The notes below the pieces were generated by a model, which had not been told where the DNA came from, ran no database searches, and was given only the letters and a program-made list of their open reading frames with translations. Both the position numbers and the translations under genes were made by a program. A DNA stretch of 64,000 nucleotides. Origin: Lachnospiraceae bacterium. Lineage in GTDB: Bacteria > Bacillota > Clostridia > Lachnospirales > Lachnospiraceae. Below are positions 1-9,335 of the stretch, in pieces (the first letter of the stretch is position 1; each line of letters starts with the position of its first letter). The stretch lies in assembly GCA_009774145.1 (NCBI GenBank), contig VSND01000008.1, forward strand, positions 47,524 through 111,523. The letters run 5' to 3'.

Positions 1-488
1 TGCAGAGGGAGAAGATCAAAGCGCATGCCTGTTATTCCTATGAATTTCTAAGAGAAGAGATACAGGAACATATTCTGGATAAGCTGCAGCTTCTGATCGA
101 TCAGAGGCTGATTCGGGGAACCTTTGAGAACGGAACGGAGTATACCATCCTTGCGGTGGTGCTGAATCTGGAAAAAGAGATTCTGCGCCTGCTTCAGAGA
201 TTTGATTTTACAAAAAAGAATCCCAAGCTGATTTACATTCATACGACAGAGACGATGATTTCTCTGGAAGACAGCATTCTGACCGCTTTTCTGAATCTGG
301 CAGGTTTTGATGTGGTATTTTTCGTTCCTACCGGATATCAGTGCATTGAAAAATATTTTAACAGAGAAGTCATGGAGGAGCATCAGGCAGGAGAGTACCT
401 CTATGACCTGCAGGCGCCGTCTTTTCAGGCGGCTCCATCCGGTACACGGCGCTCATGGCGTGATATTATATTTAAGAGAGGTAATTGA
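1..488 (+). CDS. YceG-like protein of the Ter/TelA cluster (3' part only)
   Basis: The reading frame is open from the left edge (codons in phase from base 3) to TGA at 486-488, so only about the last 160 residues are present. The stretch GFDVVFFVPTGYQCIEKYF near the C-terminus resembles the YceG family (Bacillus yceG, a putative component of a Ter-linked biosynthetic module). The family normally sits directly before telA (yceH), and here the stop lies 2 bases before the preferred telA start. Biochemical function is unknown. The N-terminal part, and probably further Ter-cluster genes, lie outside the window. Family call from memory of motif and context. Confidence 0.7.
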   Translation, partial: QREKIKAHACYSYEFLREEIQEHILDKLQLLIDQRLIRGTFENGTEYTILAVVLNLEKEILRLLQRFDFTKKNPKLIYIHTTETMISLEDSILTAFLNLAGFDVVFFVPTGYQCIEKYFNREVMEEHQAGEYLYDLQAPSFQAAPSGTRRSWRDIIFKRGN

Positions 489-490
489 GT

Positions 491-1636
491 ATGGGCCTTA
501 ATTTTGACAGACCGCAGGCAGGAGTGCAGACCGCAGTTCTGGAAGCGGAAAACGGAGTGGAGGTAGTGGAAAAATACGACATCGTTGCAGACAGGCAGCA
601 GATGAATACGGCGCTTACGGGTTCCCCGGAGGTGGACGCGCTGGCCAGCCAGATCGAGGTCTATGATCTGGAGACGATCGTTTCTTTCGGAGCAGAGGTG
701 GCAGAGGAGATCTCCAAGGCTTCCGATGTGGTTCTGAACAGTATGAACATGTCTCAGCTGGATGATTCCAGCGCCATGCTGAACCAGCTGGCGAAGGTCA
801 TGTCCAAATTTGATATTGACGAGATCCGGGAGAATCCGACCCTGTTCGGGAAGCTTTTCGGAAGTCTGAGAAAACAGCTGGATAAAATTCTGGACAAATA
901 TCATACCATGGGAGAAGAGGTTGACAAGATCTATGTGCAGCTGAAGCAGTATGAGTCCGAGATCAGACAGTCGAATAAAAAGCTGAACCAGATGTTTGAT
1001 GCCAATGTGAATTATTATCATGATCTGGTGAAATATATCCTTGCCGGAGAGCAGGGCTGCCGGGAGATTTCTGATTATATCGCAAAACGGGAGCAGGATA
1101 TGGCAGCGAGTGGGGACCAGTCCATTCAGTTCGAGATCCAGAGCCTGAATCAGGCGCTGATGATGCTGGAACAGAGGACGCAGGACCTCAGGATTGCAGA
1201 AAATGTGGCCATGCAGTCCATACCCATGATCAAGACCATGGAGTTCAGCAATATGAACCTGGTCAGGAAGATCAATTCTGCATTTATCATTACTCTGCCC
1301 ATTTTCAAGCAGGCGCTGGCGCAGGCCATTATGCTGAAACGGCAGAGAATTCAGGCGGAAGCCATGTCTGCACTGGATGAGAAGACCAATGAGATGCTCA
1401 TCCGGAATGCGCGCAATACGGTGGAGCAGTCCAAGATGACTGCGCAGCTTGCATCCGGAAGTTCGATCCGGATTGAGACGCTGGAGACAACCTGGAGGAC
1501 GATTGTAAGTGGTATCGATGAGACGAAGCAGATTCAGGAGAACGCCAGAAAACAGCGTTCGGAGGATCAGCTGCGTCTGGAGCATATCAAAGAGGAGTTC
1601 AACAGGATGTATCATATGCCAGATAATAACAGGTGA
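491..1636 (+). CDS. telA: TelA/YceH family toxic anion resistance protein
   Basis: 381-residue soluble, strongly helical protein of the TelA family (tellurite/toxic-anion resistance, Bacillus YceH). It is rich in coiled-coil-like charged helices with no membrane segment or signal peptide. The family carries the name of tellurite resistance but its molecular role is unknown; it is repeatedly found with TerD proteins. ATG 491 is preferred over the in-frame TTG at 485 because the GAGAGG box at 476-481 is 9 bases from the ATG and only 3 from the TTG. It lies 17 bases before the first terD, with no terminator between, so co-transcription is likely. Confidence 0.88.
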   Translation: MGLNFDRPQAGVQTAVLEAENGVEVVEKYDIVADRQQMNTALTGSPEVDALASQIEVYDLETIVSFGAEVAEEISKASDVVLNSMNMSQLDDSSAMLNQLAKVMSKFDIDEIRENPTLFGKLFGSLRKQLDKILDKYHTMGEEVDKIYVQLKQYESEIRQSNKKLNQMFDANVNYYHDLVKYILAGEQGCREISDYIAKREQDMAASGDQSIQFEIQSLNQALMMLEQRTQDLRIAENVAMQSIPMIKTMEFSNMNLVRKINSAFIITLPIFKQALAQAIMLKRQRIQAEAMSALDEKTNEMLIRNARNTVEQSKMTAQLASGSSIRIETLETTWRTIVSGIDETKQIQENARKQRSEDQLRLEHIKEEFNRMYHMPDNNR

Positions 1637-1653
1637 CAGGAGGTAACACGATT

Positions 1654-2235
1654 ATGGCAATCAATCTGACAAAAGGACAAAAAGTAGACCTGACAAAAGG
1701 TAATCCGGGTCTGAAAAAACTGATGGTTGGCCTGGGATGGGATGTAAATGCGTATGATTCCGGAGCAGACTTTGACCTGGATGCGGCGGCGTTCATGCTG
1801 GGGGACAACGGGAAATGTCCGTCAGAGAAGGAATTCATTTTTTACGGAAATCTGACCCATCCAAGCGAGTCTCTGAAGCATATGGGAGATAATCTGACCG
1901 GCGAAGGCGAAGGAGATGATGAGCAGATCTTCATAGACCTGACAAAGATTCCGGCAAATGTATCAAAGGTTGCATTTACGGTAACAATCTATGAAGCAGA
2001 GGAAAGAGGACAGAATTTTGGACAGGTATCCAATTCCTTCATCCGGATCGTAGACGAGAGTACCGGACAGGAGGTCATCCACTATGACCTGGGCGAAGAT
2101 TTTTCCATTGAGACGGCAGTCGTGGTAGGCGAGCTGTATAAACATAACGGAGAGTGGAAATTTAATGCGATCGGCAGCGGGTTCCAGGGAGGCCTGGCAG
2201 CGCTTTGCGGACATTATGGGATTGAAGTGGCGTAA
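1654..2235 (+). CDS. terD: TerD family protein 1
   Basis: 193 residues, the usual length of a single TerD domain. It begins MAINLTKGQKVDLTKGNPGL, has the acidic patch around GADFDLDAAAFML (about residues 35-48), and the conserved MGDNLTGEGEGDDEQIF block that supplies calcium ligands in TerD structures. Family knowledge: TerD/TerZ proteins are cytosolic calcium-binding beta-sandwich proteins linked to tellurite, phage and stress resistance. ATG 1654 is chosen because AGGAGGT lies 9 bases before it; an upstream in-frame codon at 1633 has no such box. First of three tandem paralogues. Confidence 0.93.
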   Translation: MAINLTKGQKVDLTKGNPGLKKLMVGLGWDVNAYDSGADFDLDAAAFMLGDNGKCPSEKEFIFYGNLTHPSESLKHMGDNLTGEGEGDDEQIFIDLTKIPANVSKVAFTVTIYEAEERGQNFGQVSNSFIRIVDESTGQEVIHYDLGEDFSIETAVVVGELYKHNGEWKFNAIGSGFQGGLAALCGHYGIEVA

Positions 2236-2279
2236 AAACAGAAAAATATCCTAAAATATGGACAGGAGGTAGAAGTAAG

Positions 2280-2861
2280 ATGCCAGTGAATTTGAAAAAA
2301 GGACAGAAGGTAAGTCTGACAAAGGAAAATCCAGGCCTGAAAAGAGTAGTGGTCGGCCTTGGATGGGATGTGAATGCGTTTGATACCGGCGGGGATTTCG
2401 ACCTGGATGCGGCGGCGTTCTTATTGACAGACAGCGGAAAGGTGAAAGATTCCGGAGATTTTGTTTTCTATGGAAATCTGAAGCATACATCAGGAAGCGT
2501 ACAGCATATGGGCGACAACCTGACCGGAGCCGGAGACGGGGATGACGAGCAGATCAAAGTGGATCTGTCCATGGTGCCCGAAGATATCTCGAAGATCGCA
2601 TTTTCAGCTACGATCTATGAGGCGGAGGCGAGAAGACAGAATTTCGGACAGGTGAACAATGCATTTATCCGTATCTATAATGAAGAGACCGGTGAAGAGA
2701 TACTGCGGTATGATCTGGGCGAAGACTTTTCCATCGAGACGGCAGTGGTATTCGGGGAGCTTTATAAGAACGGAAATGAGTGGAAGTTCAACGCCATCGG
2801 CAGCGGATATCAGGGCGGCCTGGCGGCATTGTGTGCCAATTACGGCGTAGACGTTGAATAG
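2280..2861 (+). CDS. terD: TerD family protein 2
   Basis: 193 residues, very similar to the preceding copy (MPVNLKKGQKVSLTKENPGL start, GGDFDLDAAAFLL, MGDNLTGAGDGDDEQIK). The C-terminal halves share YDLGEDFSIETAVV and FNAIGSG with copy 1, so these two look like a recent tandem duplication. A GGACAGGAGGT box precedes ATG 2280. The 44-base gap from copy 1 holds no terminator. Predicted cytosolic calcium-binding stress protein. Confidence 0.93.
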   Translation: MPVNLKKGQKVSLTKENPGLKRVVVGLGWDVNAFDTGGDFDLDAAAFLLTDSGKVKDSGDFVFYGNLKHTSGSVQHMGDNLTGAGDGDDEQIKVDLSMVPEDISKIAFSATIYEAEARRQNFGQVNNAFIRIYNEETGEEILRYDLGEDFSIETAVVFGELYKNGNEWKFNAIGSGYQGGLAALCANYGVDVE

Positions 2862-2890
2862 CGGATACGGAAGTATCATCAGGAGGAAAT

Positions 2891-3484
2891 ATGTCAATCA
2901 GTTTGAAAAAGGGACAGAAGGTCAGTCTGTCCAAGGAAAATCCGGGACTATCCAGAGTTGTGGTTGGTCTTGGCTGGGATGAGGTGAAAAAGCCGAAGGG
3001 GCTTAATTTCCTGGCTCCGAAGCCGGCGCCCATTGACTGTGACGCATCAGCGATTCTGCTGCATGAGGGGAAGCTGGTGTACAAGGAGGATGTGGTATAC
3101 TTTGGAAACCTGCGCCATCCAACCGGAACGGTTCAGCATATGGGAGACAATCTGACCGGAGCCGGAGAAGGAGATGATGAGCAGATCATCGTTGATCTTG
3201 CCGCCATTCCTGCAGAATATGACAAGATCGTAATTGTTGTGAATATCTATCAGGCGGTGCAGAGGAAGCAGCATTTCGGCATGATTCAGAATGCATTTAT
3301 CCGTCTGGTGGACGGCAGGAACAACAGTGAGATGTGCAGATACAATCTTACAGAGGATTATGCCAATATGACCGCCATGATCTTTGGTGAGATCTACCGG
3401 CATAATGGCGAGTGGAAATTTAATCCGATTGGTCAGGGTACGACAGATCCGGGACTGGGTGAACTGATCCGCCGGTATATGTAA
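2891..3484 (+). CDS. terD: TerD family protein 3 (divergent copy)
   Basis: 197 residues, same fold family but more divergent than copies 1 and 2. The first acidic motif is replaced by a longer loop with KPKGLNFLAPKPAP followed by DCDASAILL. The calcium-ligand block MGDNLTGAGEGDDEQII is intact. The C-terminus (LTEDYANMTAMIFGEIYRHN) departs from the YDLGEDFSIET form of the other two. AGGAGGAAAT precedes ATG 2891. Three non-identical copies would allow a hetero-oligomer, which is inference. Confidence 0.92.
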   Translation: MSISLKKGQKVSLSKENPGLSRVVVGLGWDEVKKPKGLNFLAPKPAPIDCDASAILLHEGKLVYKEDVVYFGNLRHPTGTVQHMGDNLTGAGEGDDEQIIVDLAAIPAEYDKIVIVVNIYQAVQRKQHFGMIQNAFIRLVDGRNNSEMCRYNLTEDYANMTAMIFGEIYRHNGEWKFNPIGQGTTDPGLGELIRRYM

Positions 3485-3633
3485 GGGGAAATTGACACAT
3501 GCCGGCGGGCTGCATTTTTTGTTTTCAGACAGGGCATATTATGGAGGGAAAGCGATGCGGCGCGCCGGGATACATGGAAAGCAGAACAACAGGCGCTTTC
3601 CGGTGATTTACTGGAGCTTTGAGGAGATATGTG

Positions 3634-6294
3634 ATGAAATTTAATGGACTGACAGACCAGGAAGCGGAAGCTTCCAGAAAAAAATATGGAAGCAATGAGA
3701 TTCCTGATTCGGAGCCGACCACATTCTGGGACGAATTTAAAGAAACCTTCGGGGATCCGATGATCAGGATCCTGCTGGCGATTGCGGTGCTTATGATCCT
3801 GATGTTCTTTTTCGGCTATGCGGAGATCTATGAGCCGCTGGGAACGATCGTGGCAGTGCTGATCGTGGCATTTGTCTCGGCAAAAACAGGTGTGGCAAGC
3901 GATACCAAATACCGGGAACTGAAGGACCGGACGGAGAAGGACCACTGTAAGGTGTACCGGGAAGGGAAGATAACGATCATCGATGTGGATGATGTGGTTG
4001 TTGGCGACAAGATTCTTCTGCAGTCGGGCGACAAGATCCCGGCGGACGGAGTGCTGGTAGACGGAAGCCTCAGGGTGGATAATTCTGCATTAAACGGCGA
4101 GGCGGAAGAGTGTAAGAAGACGGCGGCGGAAGACGGCTTTGAACTGGCGGACGAGATCACCGGAGATACCTTTGTGGATGCACATTCCCTGTTCCGCGGA
4201 GCGGTTGTGTTCGACGGCGAAGGAGTTCTGGATGTAAGAAAAGTCGGACTTAAGACCATGATGGGCCGGATGGCGGACGAGATGCAGGAGGACGATGTGG
4301 ATTCTCCTTTGAAGGTGAAGCTGTCCAAACTGGCAGGCCAGATCTCGGTATTCGGCTATGTGGGCGCAACCGTGATTGCCATTCTGTATTTTGCCTATTT
4401 TGTTATGTCGGCAGGAGGAGTATCTGCATACTTTTCCGCCGGCGCCGAGCAGATCATCAAGGACATTGTAAATGCAGTATCCCTTGCGATCGTGATCATT
4501 GTCTGTGCAGTTCCGGAGGGACTGCCTCTGATGATCTCTCTGGTGCTGATGCAGAATACCAGCCGGATGCTGGACCACAATGTGCTTGTAAGAAAAGCGG
4601 AAGGAATCGAGACCGCGGGCTCTCTGAATATCCTGTTCAGTGATAAGACCGGTACCATTACCAAAGGAAGTCTGGAGGTCGTGGAATTCTTTACCGCAGA
4701 CGGGCAGGTGATTCCGGTTCCGGAGCTTTCCGGGCATCCGGGGGTAAAGAGCCTGCTGGATCTGGCGATCGGAAAGAATACACAGTCCATGTTTGACGCA
4801 CAGCACAAGGTAATCGGCGGCAATGCCACGGACCAGGCGCTGATGAAATTCATTGGAGAGGATACGTTCCGTACACTGGAGGGCAATAAGGATTATCAGA
4901 TCACAGCTTCTCAGGGCTTTAACTCCATGAACAAGTTCAGCCAGGCCAGGATCGACAGCACCGGCAGAACCTATTATAAAGGCGCCCCGGAACGTCTGCT
5001 TGGCAAGGCAGGGAAATATCTGGATAAAGACGGAAATGTACAGACCATCGACAAGGCCGTCCTCGATCAGAAGATTGATGCGCTGGCGGAAAAGGCCATG
5101 CGTGTGCTGGCGTTCGGCTATTCGGAAAAGGAGCTGGAGGAAAATACAATCCATGATGATCTGGTCATTATCGGCCTTGTGGCGATCCGCGACGATGTCA
5201 GACCGGAGGCCAGAGATGCAATTGCCGAGGTGAGAAATGCAGGCATTCAGGTTGTCATGATCACCGGAGACCGTCTGGAGACGGCAGTTGCCATTGCCAG
5301 AGATGCAGGTCTTTTGAAGGACGACTCCGACCGGGCGCTGACTTCCGCACAGCTGAATGAGATGTCCGATGACGAAGTAAAGAAGATCATTCCGCAGATC
5401 CGGGTAATCGCGCGTGCGCTTCCGACGGATAAATCCAGGATGGTCCGGCTCTGTCAGGAGATGAATCTGGTAGTGGGCATGACCGGAGACGGTGTTAATG
5501 ACTCCCCGGCCCTGAAGCGGGCGGATGTGGGCTTTGCCATGGGCAGCGGTACGGAGGCAGCCAAGGAAGCAGGCGAGATCGTCATTCTGGATGATAATTT
5601 CAGATCCATCAAGGATGCGATCTGGTACGGCAGGACCATCTATCATAACATCCTGAAATTCTGTAAATTCCAGCTGGTCATCAACGTGGCGGCCGTGGTC
5701 GTGAGCGCCATAGCTCCGTTCTTCGGAGTGGAGGAGCCCCTGAAGGTTACCCATCTTCTGTTTGTCAATCTGGTTATGGACGGACTTGGGGCGATCATGC
5801 TCGGCAACGAGCCGGCGCTCGAAGAATACATGCTGGAGAAGCCAAGGAGAAGGGATGAGAGCATCATCAGCAGGAAGATGGCAACGCAGATCGGCATTAT
5901 GGGAGCCTGGCTTACCATCATCAGCTTTGTCTATCTGAAGATGCCGTTTTTTGCCGGACTGTTTGACACGCAGGAGCAGCATCTGACCGGATATTTTGTT
6001 CTGTTCATTGTCAGTGCCCTGTTTAACGGCTTCAATGTAAGAGATGATGGTTTTGCCATTTTTAAAGGACTGGATGAGAATACCGGTTTTATGAAAGTAT
6101 TCTGTATCATTGTGCTTGTACAGGCGCTGATCGTCAATGCCGCGCTGGTGCCGGGCGTTGTATTTACCTGGATCGGCAACATGTTCAGCTGCGTTCCCTT
6201 TGGCATCACCGGATGGGCGGCGGTCGTGCTGCTGGCGGTGACGATGATCCCGGTGGATCTGGTGAGAAAATGTCTGACGGGAAAGAAAAACTGA
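3634..6294 (+). CDS. P-type calcium-translocating ATPase (type II)
   Basis: 886 residues, full-length for a type IIA/IIB P-ATPase. Visible in order: N-terminal cation ATPase domain, actuator motif region, PEGLPL in the ion-binding helix, phosphorylation motif DKTGT (Asp about residue 337), nucleotide-domain KGAPE, and hinge TGDGVNDSPALKRADVG, then C-terminal membrane helices. These fit an ATP-driven Ca2+ exporter (PMCA/LMCA1-like). Other divalent cations cannot be excluded. ATG 3634 is preferred over TTG 3619: GAGGAGA ends 6 bases before it. It follows three calcium-binding TerD genes by 149 bases and overlaps the HAD gene downstream, a context suggesting a shared calcium or metal-stress role (inference). 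Confidence 0.93.
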   Translation: MKFNGLTDQEAEASRKKYGSNEIPDSEPTTFWDEFKETFGDPMIRILLAIAVLMILMFFFGYAEIYEPLGTIVAVLIVAFVSAKTGVASDTKYRELKDRTEKDHCKVYREGKITIIDVDDVVVGDKILLQSGDKIPADGVLVDGSLRVDNSALNGEAEECKKTAAEDGFELADEITGDTFVDAHSLFRGAVVFDGEGVLDVRKVGLKTMMGRMADEMQEDDVDSPLKVKLSKLAGQISVFGYVGATVIAILYFAYFVMSAGGVSAYFSAGAEQIIKDIVNAVSLAIVIIVCAVPEGLPLMISLVLMQNTSRMLDHNVLVRKAEGIETAGSLNILFSDKTGTITKGSLEVVEFFTADGQVIPVPELSGHPGVKSLLDLAIGKNTQSMFDAQHKVIGGNATDQALMKFIGEDTFRTLEGNKDYQITASQGFNSMNKFSQARIDSTGRTYYKGAPERLLGKAGKYLDKDGNVQTIDKAVLDQKIDALAEKAMRVLAFGYSEKELEENTIHDDLVIIGLVAIRDDVRPEARDAIAEVRNAGIQVVMITGDRLETAVAIARDAGLLKDDSDRALTSAQLNEMSDDEVKKIIPQIRVIARALPTDKSRMVRLCQEMNLVVGMTGDGVNDSPALKRADVGFAMGSGTEAAKEAGEIVILDDNFRSIKDAIWYGRTIYHNILKFCKFQLVINVAAVVVSAIAPFFGVEEPLKVTHLLFVNLVMDGLGAIMLGNEPALEEYMLEKPRRRDESIISRKMATQIGIMGAWLTIISFVYLKMPFFAGLFDTQEQHLTGYFVLFIVSALFNGFNVRDDGFAIFKGLDENTGFMKVFCIIVLVQALIVNAALVPGVVFTWIGNMFSCVPFGITGWAAVVLLAVTMIPVDLVRKCLTGKKN

Positions 6295-7082
6295 TCGTAT
6301 TTCATGCGGATCTGGACAATACGCTGATCTATTCCTGGAAGCATGAGATCGGAGAGGAGAAGACCTGTGTGGAGGTCTATGAAGGAAGAGAGCTCTCCTT
6401 CATGACCGGTCAGTCTTCTTCTCTTTTAAAAAAGGTGCGGAAGAAGACATTATTTGTGCCTGTCACGACCCGGACCAGAGAGCAGTACGAAAGAATCCGT
6501 CTGGGGACAGGGATACCGGAATATGCACTGGTGTGCAACGGCGGCGTATTGCTGAAAGACGGGAAAGAGCTTACGGACTGGTATGAGGAATCCCTCCGGC
6601 TGACGGAAAAAAGCCGGAGGGAGTTTGGGCGTGCCGGGTCATGCATGCAGGAAGACTGCGGCCGGATCCTTGAAGTCAGAAATATCCGGAATCTGTTTCT
6701 GTTTACAAAGAGCAGGGAACCGGACAGGATGGTAAAACGCCTGAAAGACCGCCTGGATCCGGCGCTTATGGATGTCTTTTCCAATGGAAGCAAGGTATAC
6801 GCGCTGCCGAAAGGGCTTGATAAGGGAACTGCGGTCAGAAGGTTCAAAGGTTACATAAAAGCGGATCTTGTGCTTGCGGCAGGGGACAGCGAATTTGATC
6901 TGCCCATGCTGCAGACGGCGGATCGATCGTGGGCGCCGGAAGGGCTGGTAAAAAGGCACCTCTCCGGTACCCGGGTAACGGGTGTTCCGGATGGCAGGGT
7001 GTTTTCGGATGTACTGCTGGAAGGGGTTTGTAGAGAAGTGTTCGAAAGGGGAATCGGCAGGACGCTTTTGAAAGAGAAGTGA
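6270..7082 (+). CDS. HAD-superfamily phosphatase
   Basis: 270 residues. Motif I is FHADLDNTLIY with the nucleophile and acid/base pair at Asp14/Asp16. A conserved Lys lies in LPKGLDKG and motif IV is GDSEFDLPML (about 205-214), so all HAD catalytic elements are present. The arrangement resembles the Cof/sucrose-phosphatase branch with a C2 cap. Its start overlaps the end of the ATPase gene by 25 bases, implying translational coupling. HAD phosphatases recur in Ter gene clusters, so it more likely belongs with the Ter module than with the glycogen genes downstream. Substrate unknown. Confidence 0.85.
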   Translation: MSDGKEKLIVFHADLDNTLIYSWKHEIGEEKTCVEVYEGRELSFMTGQSSSLLKKVRKKTLFVPVTTRTREQYERIRLGTGIPEYALVCNGGVLLKDGKELTDWYEESLRLTEKSRREFGRAGSCMQEDCGRILEVRNIRNLFLFTKSREPDRMVKRLKDRLDPALMDVFSNGSKVYALPKGLDKGTAVRRFKGYIKADLVLAAGDSEFDLPMLQTADRSWAPEGLVKRHLSGTRVTGVPDGRVFSDVLLEGVCREVFERGIGRTLLKEK

Positions 7083-7106
7083 TGTAAGGGGGGAGGAAAC
7101 AGAGAA

Positions 7107-9206
7107 ATGGAAGAGGAAAAATTTATCAGTCCTATGAGAAGCATCCATATGGTGCCCATGGACGTGATTGCCGGATTTGAGGTGCGTCCCGGCATGTATG
7201 AACTGAACGGGGCAATGGCGATTCCGGTTGGGGTGAATTTTACCGTGCACTCCTTTGGGGCAACGTCCTGTGAACTTCTGCTTTTTCACAGGGAAGAAGA
7301 AGAGCCGTATGCGGTGCTGCCGTTTCCGAAACATTATCGGATCGGGAATGTATATTCCATGATTGTATTCGGGCTGAATATTCAGGATTTTGAATATGCC
7401 TACCGCCTGGACGGTCCGTATGATGTGACGAAAGGCCTTTTGTTTGACCGGAACCGGGTGCTTCTGGATATTTATGCAAAAGCAGTGACCGGACAGAGTC
7501 AGTGGGGAAGGCCGCGGAAGGAAGGTACCTTCTATAAAGCCCGGGTAGTCAAGGATGACTTTGATTGGGGAAGGGACCAGAATCCTTTGATTCCCATGGA
7601 AGATCTGATCATCTATGAGATGCATGTGCGGGGCTTTACCAGACATGGCTCCTCCGGGGTGGAGTATCCTGGAACCTTTGCCGGGCTTATGGAAAAGATT
7701 CCGTACCTGAAAGAGCTGGGCGTGAATGCGGTGGAACTGATGCCGATCTTTGAGTTTGATGAGATGAAGGACAGCCGGATGGTAGACGGGCATCAGGTGG
7801 TGGATTACTGGGGTTACAACACCGTCAGCTTTTTTGCCCCCAATACCAGTTACACAGGGGCAAAGGAATATAACCGGGAAGGAACAGAACTGAAGAAACT
7901 GATCCGTGCGCTCAATGAGAACGGGATCGAATGCTTTCTGGATGTGGTATTCAACCATACGGCAGAGGGGAACGAGATGGGACCCTGTTTTTCCTTCAAG
8001 GGATTTGACAATAACATCTATTATATGCTGACTCCGGACGGACATTATTATAATTTCAGCGGCTGCGGCAACACGCTGAACTGCAATCATCCGATCGTGC
8101 AGCAGATGATTCTGGAATGCCTGCGCTACTGGACTACCGTCTATCATGTGGACGGTTTCCGGTTTGATCTTGCCAGCATCCTGGGGCGCAACGAAGACGG
8201 CTCGCCCATGAGCAAGCCGCCGCTTCTGCAGAGCCTCGCCTTTGATCCGATTCTGGGCGATGTGAAGCTGATTGCGGAGGCATGGGATGCAGGCGGGCTT
8301 TATCAGGTGGGAAGCTTTCCGTCCTGGAACCGGTGGGCAGAGTGGAACGGAAGATACCGCGATGACCTGCGCAGTTATCTGAAAGGAGATTACGGCATGT
8401 CCCATGTGGCGGCGCAGCGGATCACCGGCTCTCTTGACATGTACGGCCGGGAGGGCAGAGGATATAATGCTTCCGTGAACTTTCTGAACTGTCATGACGG
8501 ATTTACGCTCTGGGATATGTACTGCTACAGTGAAAAGCATAACGAAGCCAACGGATGGGGGAATACAGACGGGGCGGATGACAACCGGAGCTGGAACTGC
8601 GGAGTGGAAGGAGAGACGGATAACGAAGAGATTCTTGCTCTGCGCAGAAGGCTGGCCAAAAATGCCGTTACGGTTCTGATGATGAGCCGCGGCACGCCCA
8701 TGTTCCTTGCCGGAGACGAATTTCTGAATACACAGTACGGCAACAACAATGCATATTGTCAGGACAATGAGATCTCCTGGCTTGACTGGGGGGGCCTGGA
8801 AAAGAACCGGGAACATTTTGAGTATACGAAGCATGTCATAAAGATTCGGAAAGAGCATGACGTGATCCGGAAATATTCCAGAAGATGCTCTCTTGGATTT
8901 CCGGAGCTTCAGGTGGCAGAACCGGATGAAGAGACAAAGGTTCTGCGGGTCATCTACGCCGGAAGGAACCATGAAGATACGGACGATGATATCGTCTGCC
9001 TGGCAGTCAATGTGTTCTGGGAATGGCAGGAGTTCTCGCTGCCGGGGCTTCCGTCTTATATGAGGTGGCAGGTGGAGGCGGATACCTTCGGCAATTATCT
9101 GCCGGAAGGGATCCCGAAGGGCAGGTCAACAGAACCGGTGGATCAGAAAGTCTTCATGGCCCCCCGTTCTGCCCTGGTTCTGACAGTGTGCAGCAGGTAT
9201 AGGTAA
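7107..9206 (+). CDS. glgX: Glycogen debranching enzyme / isoamylase-type glycosidase (GH13)
   Basis: 699 residues: an N-terminal carbohydrate-binding sandwich (about 15-130), then a GH13 barrel. Catalytic signatures are visible: DVVFNHTAEGNE, GFRFDLASIL (nucleophile Asp about 354), IAEAWDAGG (acid/base Glu about 391) and NCHDGFTLWD (third acid Asp about 464). The layout matches GlgX/isoamylase enzymes that cleave alpha-1,6 branches. No signal peptide, so it acts on intracellular glycogen. It starts 24 bases after the HAD gene behind GGGGGGAGG-like purines and precedes glgC/glgD, which have their own promoter. Confidence 0.9.
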   Translation: MEEEKFISPMRSIHMVPMDVIAGFEVRPGMYELNGAMAIPVGVNFTVHSFGATSCELLLFHREEEEPYAVLPFPKHYRIGNVYSMIVFGLNIQDFEYAYRLDGPYDVTKGLLFDRNRVLLDIYAKAVTGQSQWGRPRKEGTFYKARVVKDDFDWGRDQNPLIPMEDLIIYEMHVRGFTRHGSSGVEYPGTFAGLMEKIPYLKELGVNAVELMPIFEFDEMKDSRMVDGHQVVDYWGYNTVSFFAPNTSYTGAKEYNREGTELKKLIRALNENGIECFLDVVFNHTAEGNEMGPCFSFKGFDNNIYYMLTPDGHYYNFSGCGNTLNCNHPIVQQMILECLRYWTTVYHVDGFRFDLASILGRNEDGSPMSKPPLLQSLAFDPILGDVKLIAEAWDAGGLYQVGSFPSWNRWAEWNGRYRDDLRSYLKGDYGMSHVAAQRITGSLDMYGREGRGYNASVNFLNCHDGFTLWDMYCYSEKHNEANGWGNTDGADDNRSWNCGVEGETDNEEILALRRRLAKNAVTVLMMSRGTPMFLAGDEFLNTQYGNNNAYCQDNEISWLDWGGLEKNREHFEYTKHVIKIRKEHDVIRKYSRRCSLGFPELQVAEPDEETKVLRVIYAGRNHEDTDDDIVCLAVNVFWEWQEFSLPGLPSYMRWQVEADTFGNYLPEGIPKGRSTEPVDQKVFMAPRSALVLTVCSRYR

Positions 9207-9274
9207 AAATAGACAAAAAATGACGTATTTTTTGGCGAAAAATTATGCAAAAATGCGAAAATGATGCAGGGAAA

Positions 9275-9303
9275 TTGCAATTTTTTCTATATAATTGTAT
9301 AAT
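9275..9303 (+). promoter_or_regulatory. Sigma-A promoter for glgCD
   Basis: TTGCAA (9275-9280), 17-bp spacer, perfect TATAAT (9298-9303). The predicted start lies about 25 bases before the glgC ATG. It sits in the AT-rich gap after the debranching enzyme gene, so glgC-glgD can be expressed independently of the upstream genes. Confidence 0.7.
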
Positions 9304-9335
9304 TGTACTATATAAATGAAAGAGAGGACCTTTCT

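Noticed and set aside
3492..3525. Possible terminator after the third terD gene
   Set aside because: The GC-rich block before the T-run forms only a very short stem; not convincing.
4090..8972. Two long minus-strand open frames (630 and 777 codons) opposite the P-ATPase and debranching enzyme genes
   Set aside because: Shadows produced by codon bias of well-supported plus-strand genes; no starts with RBS.
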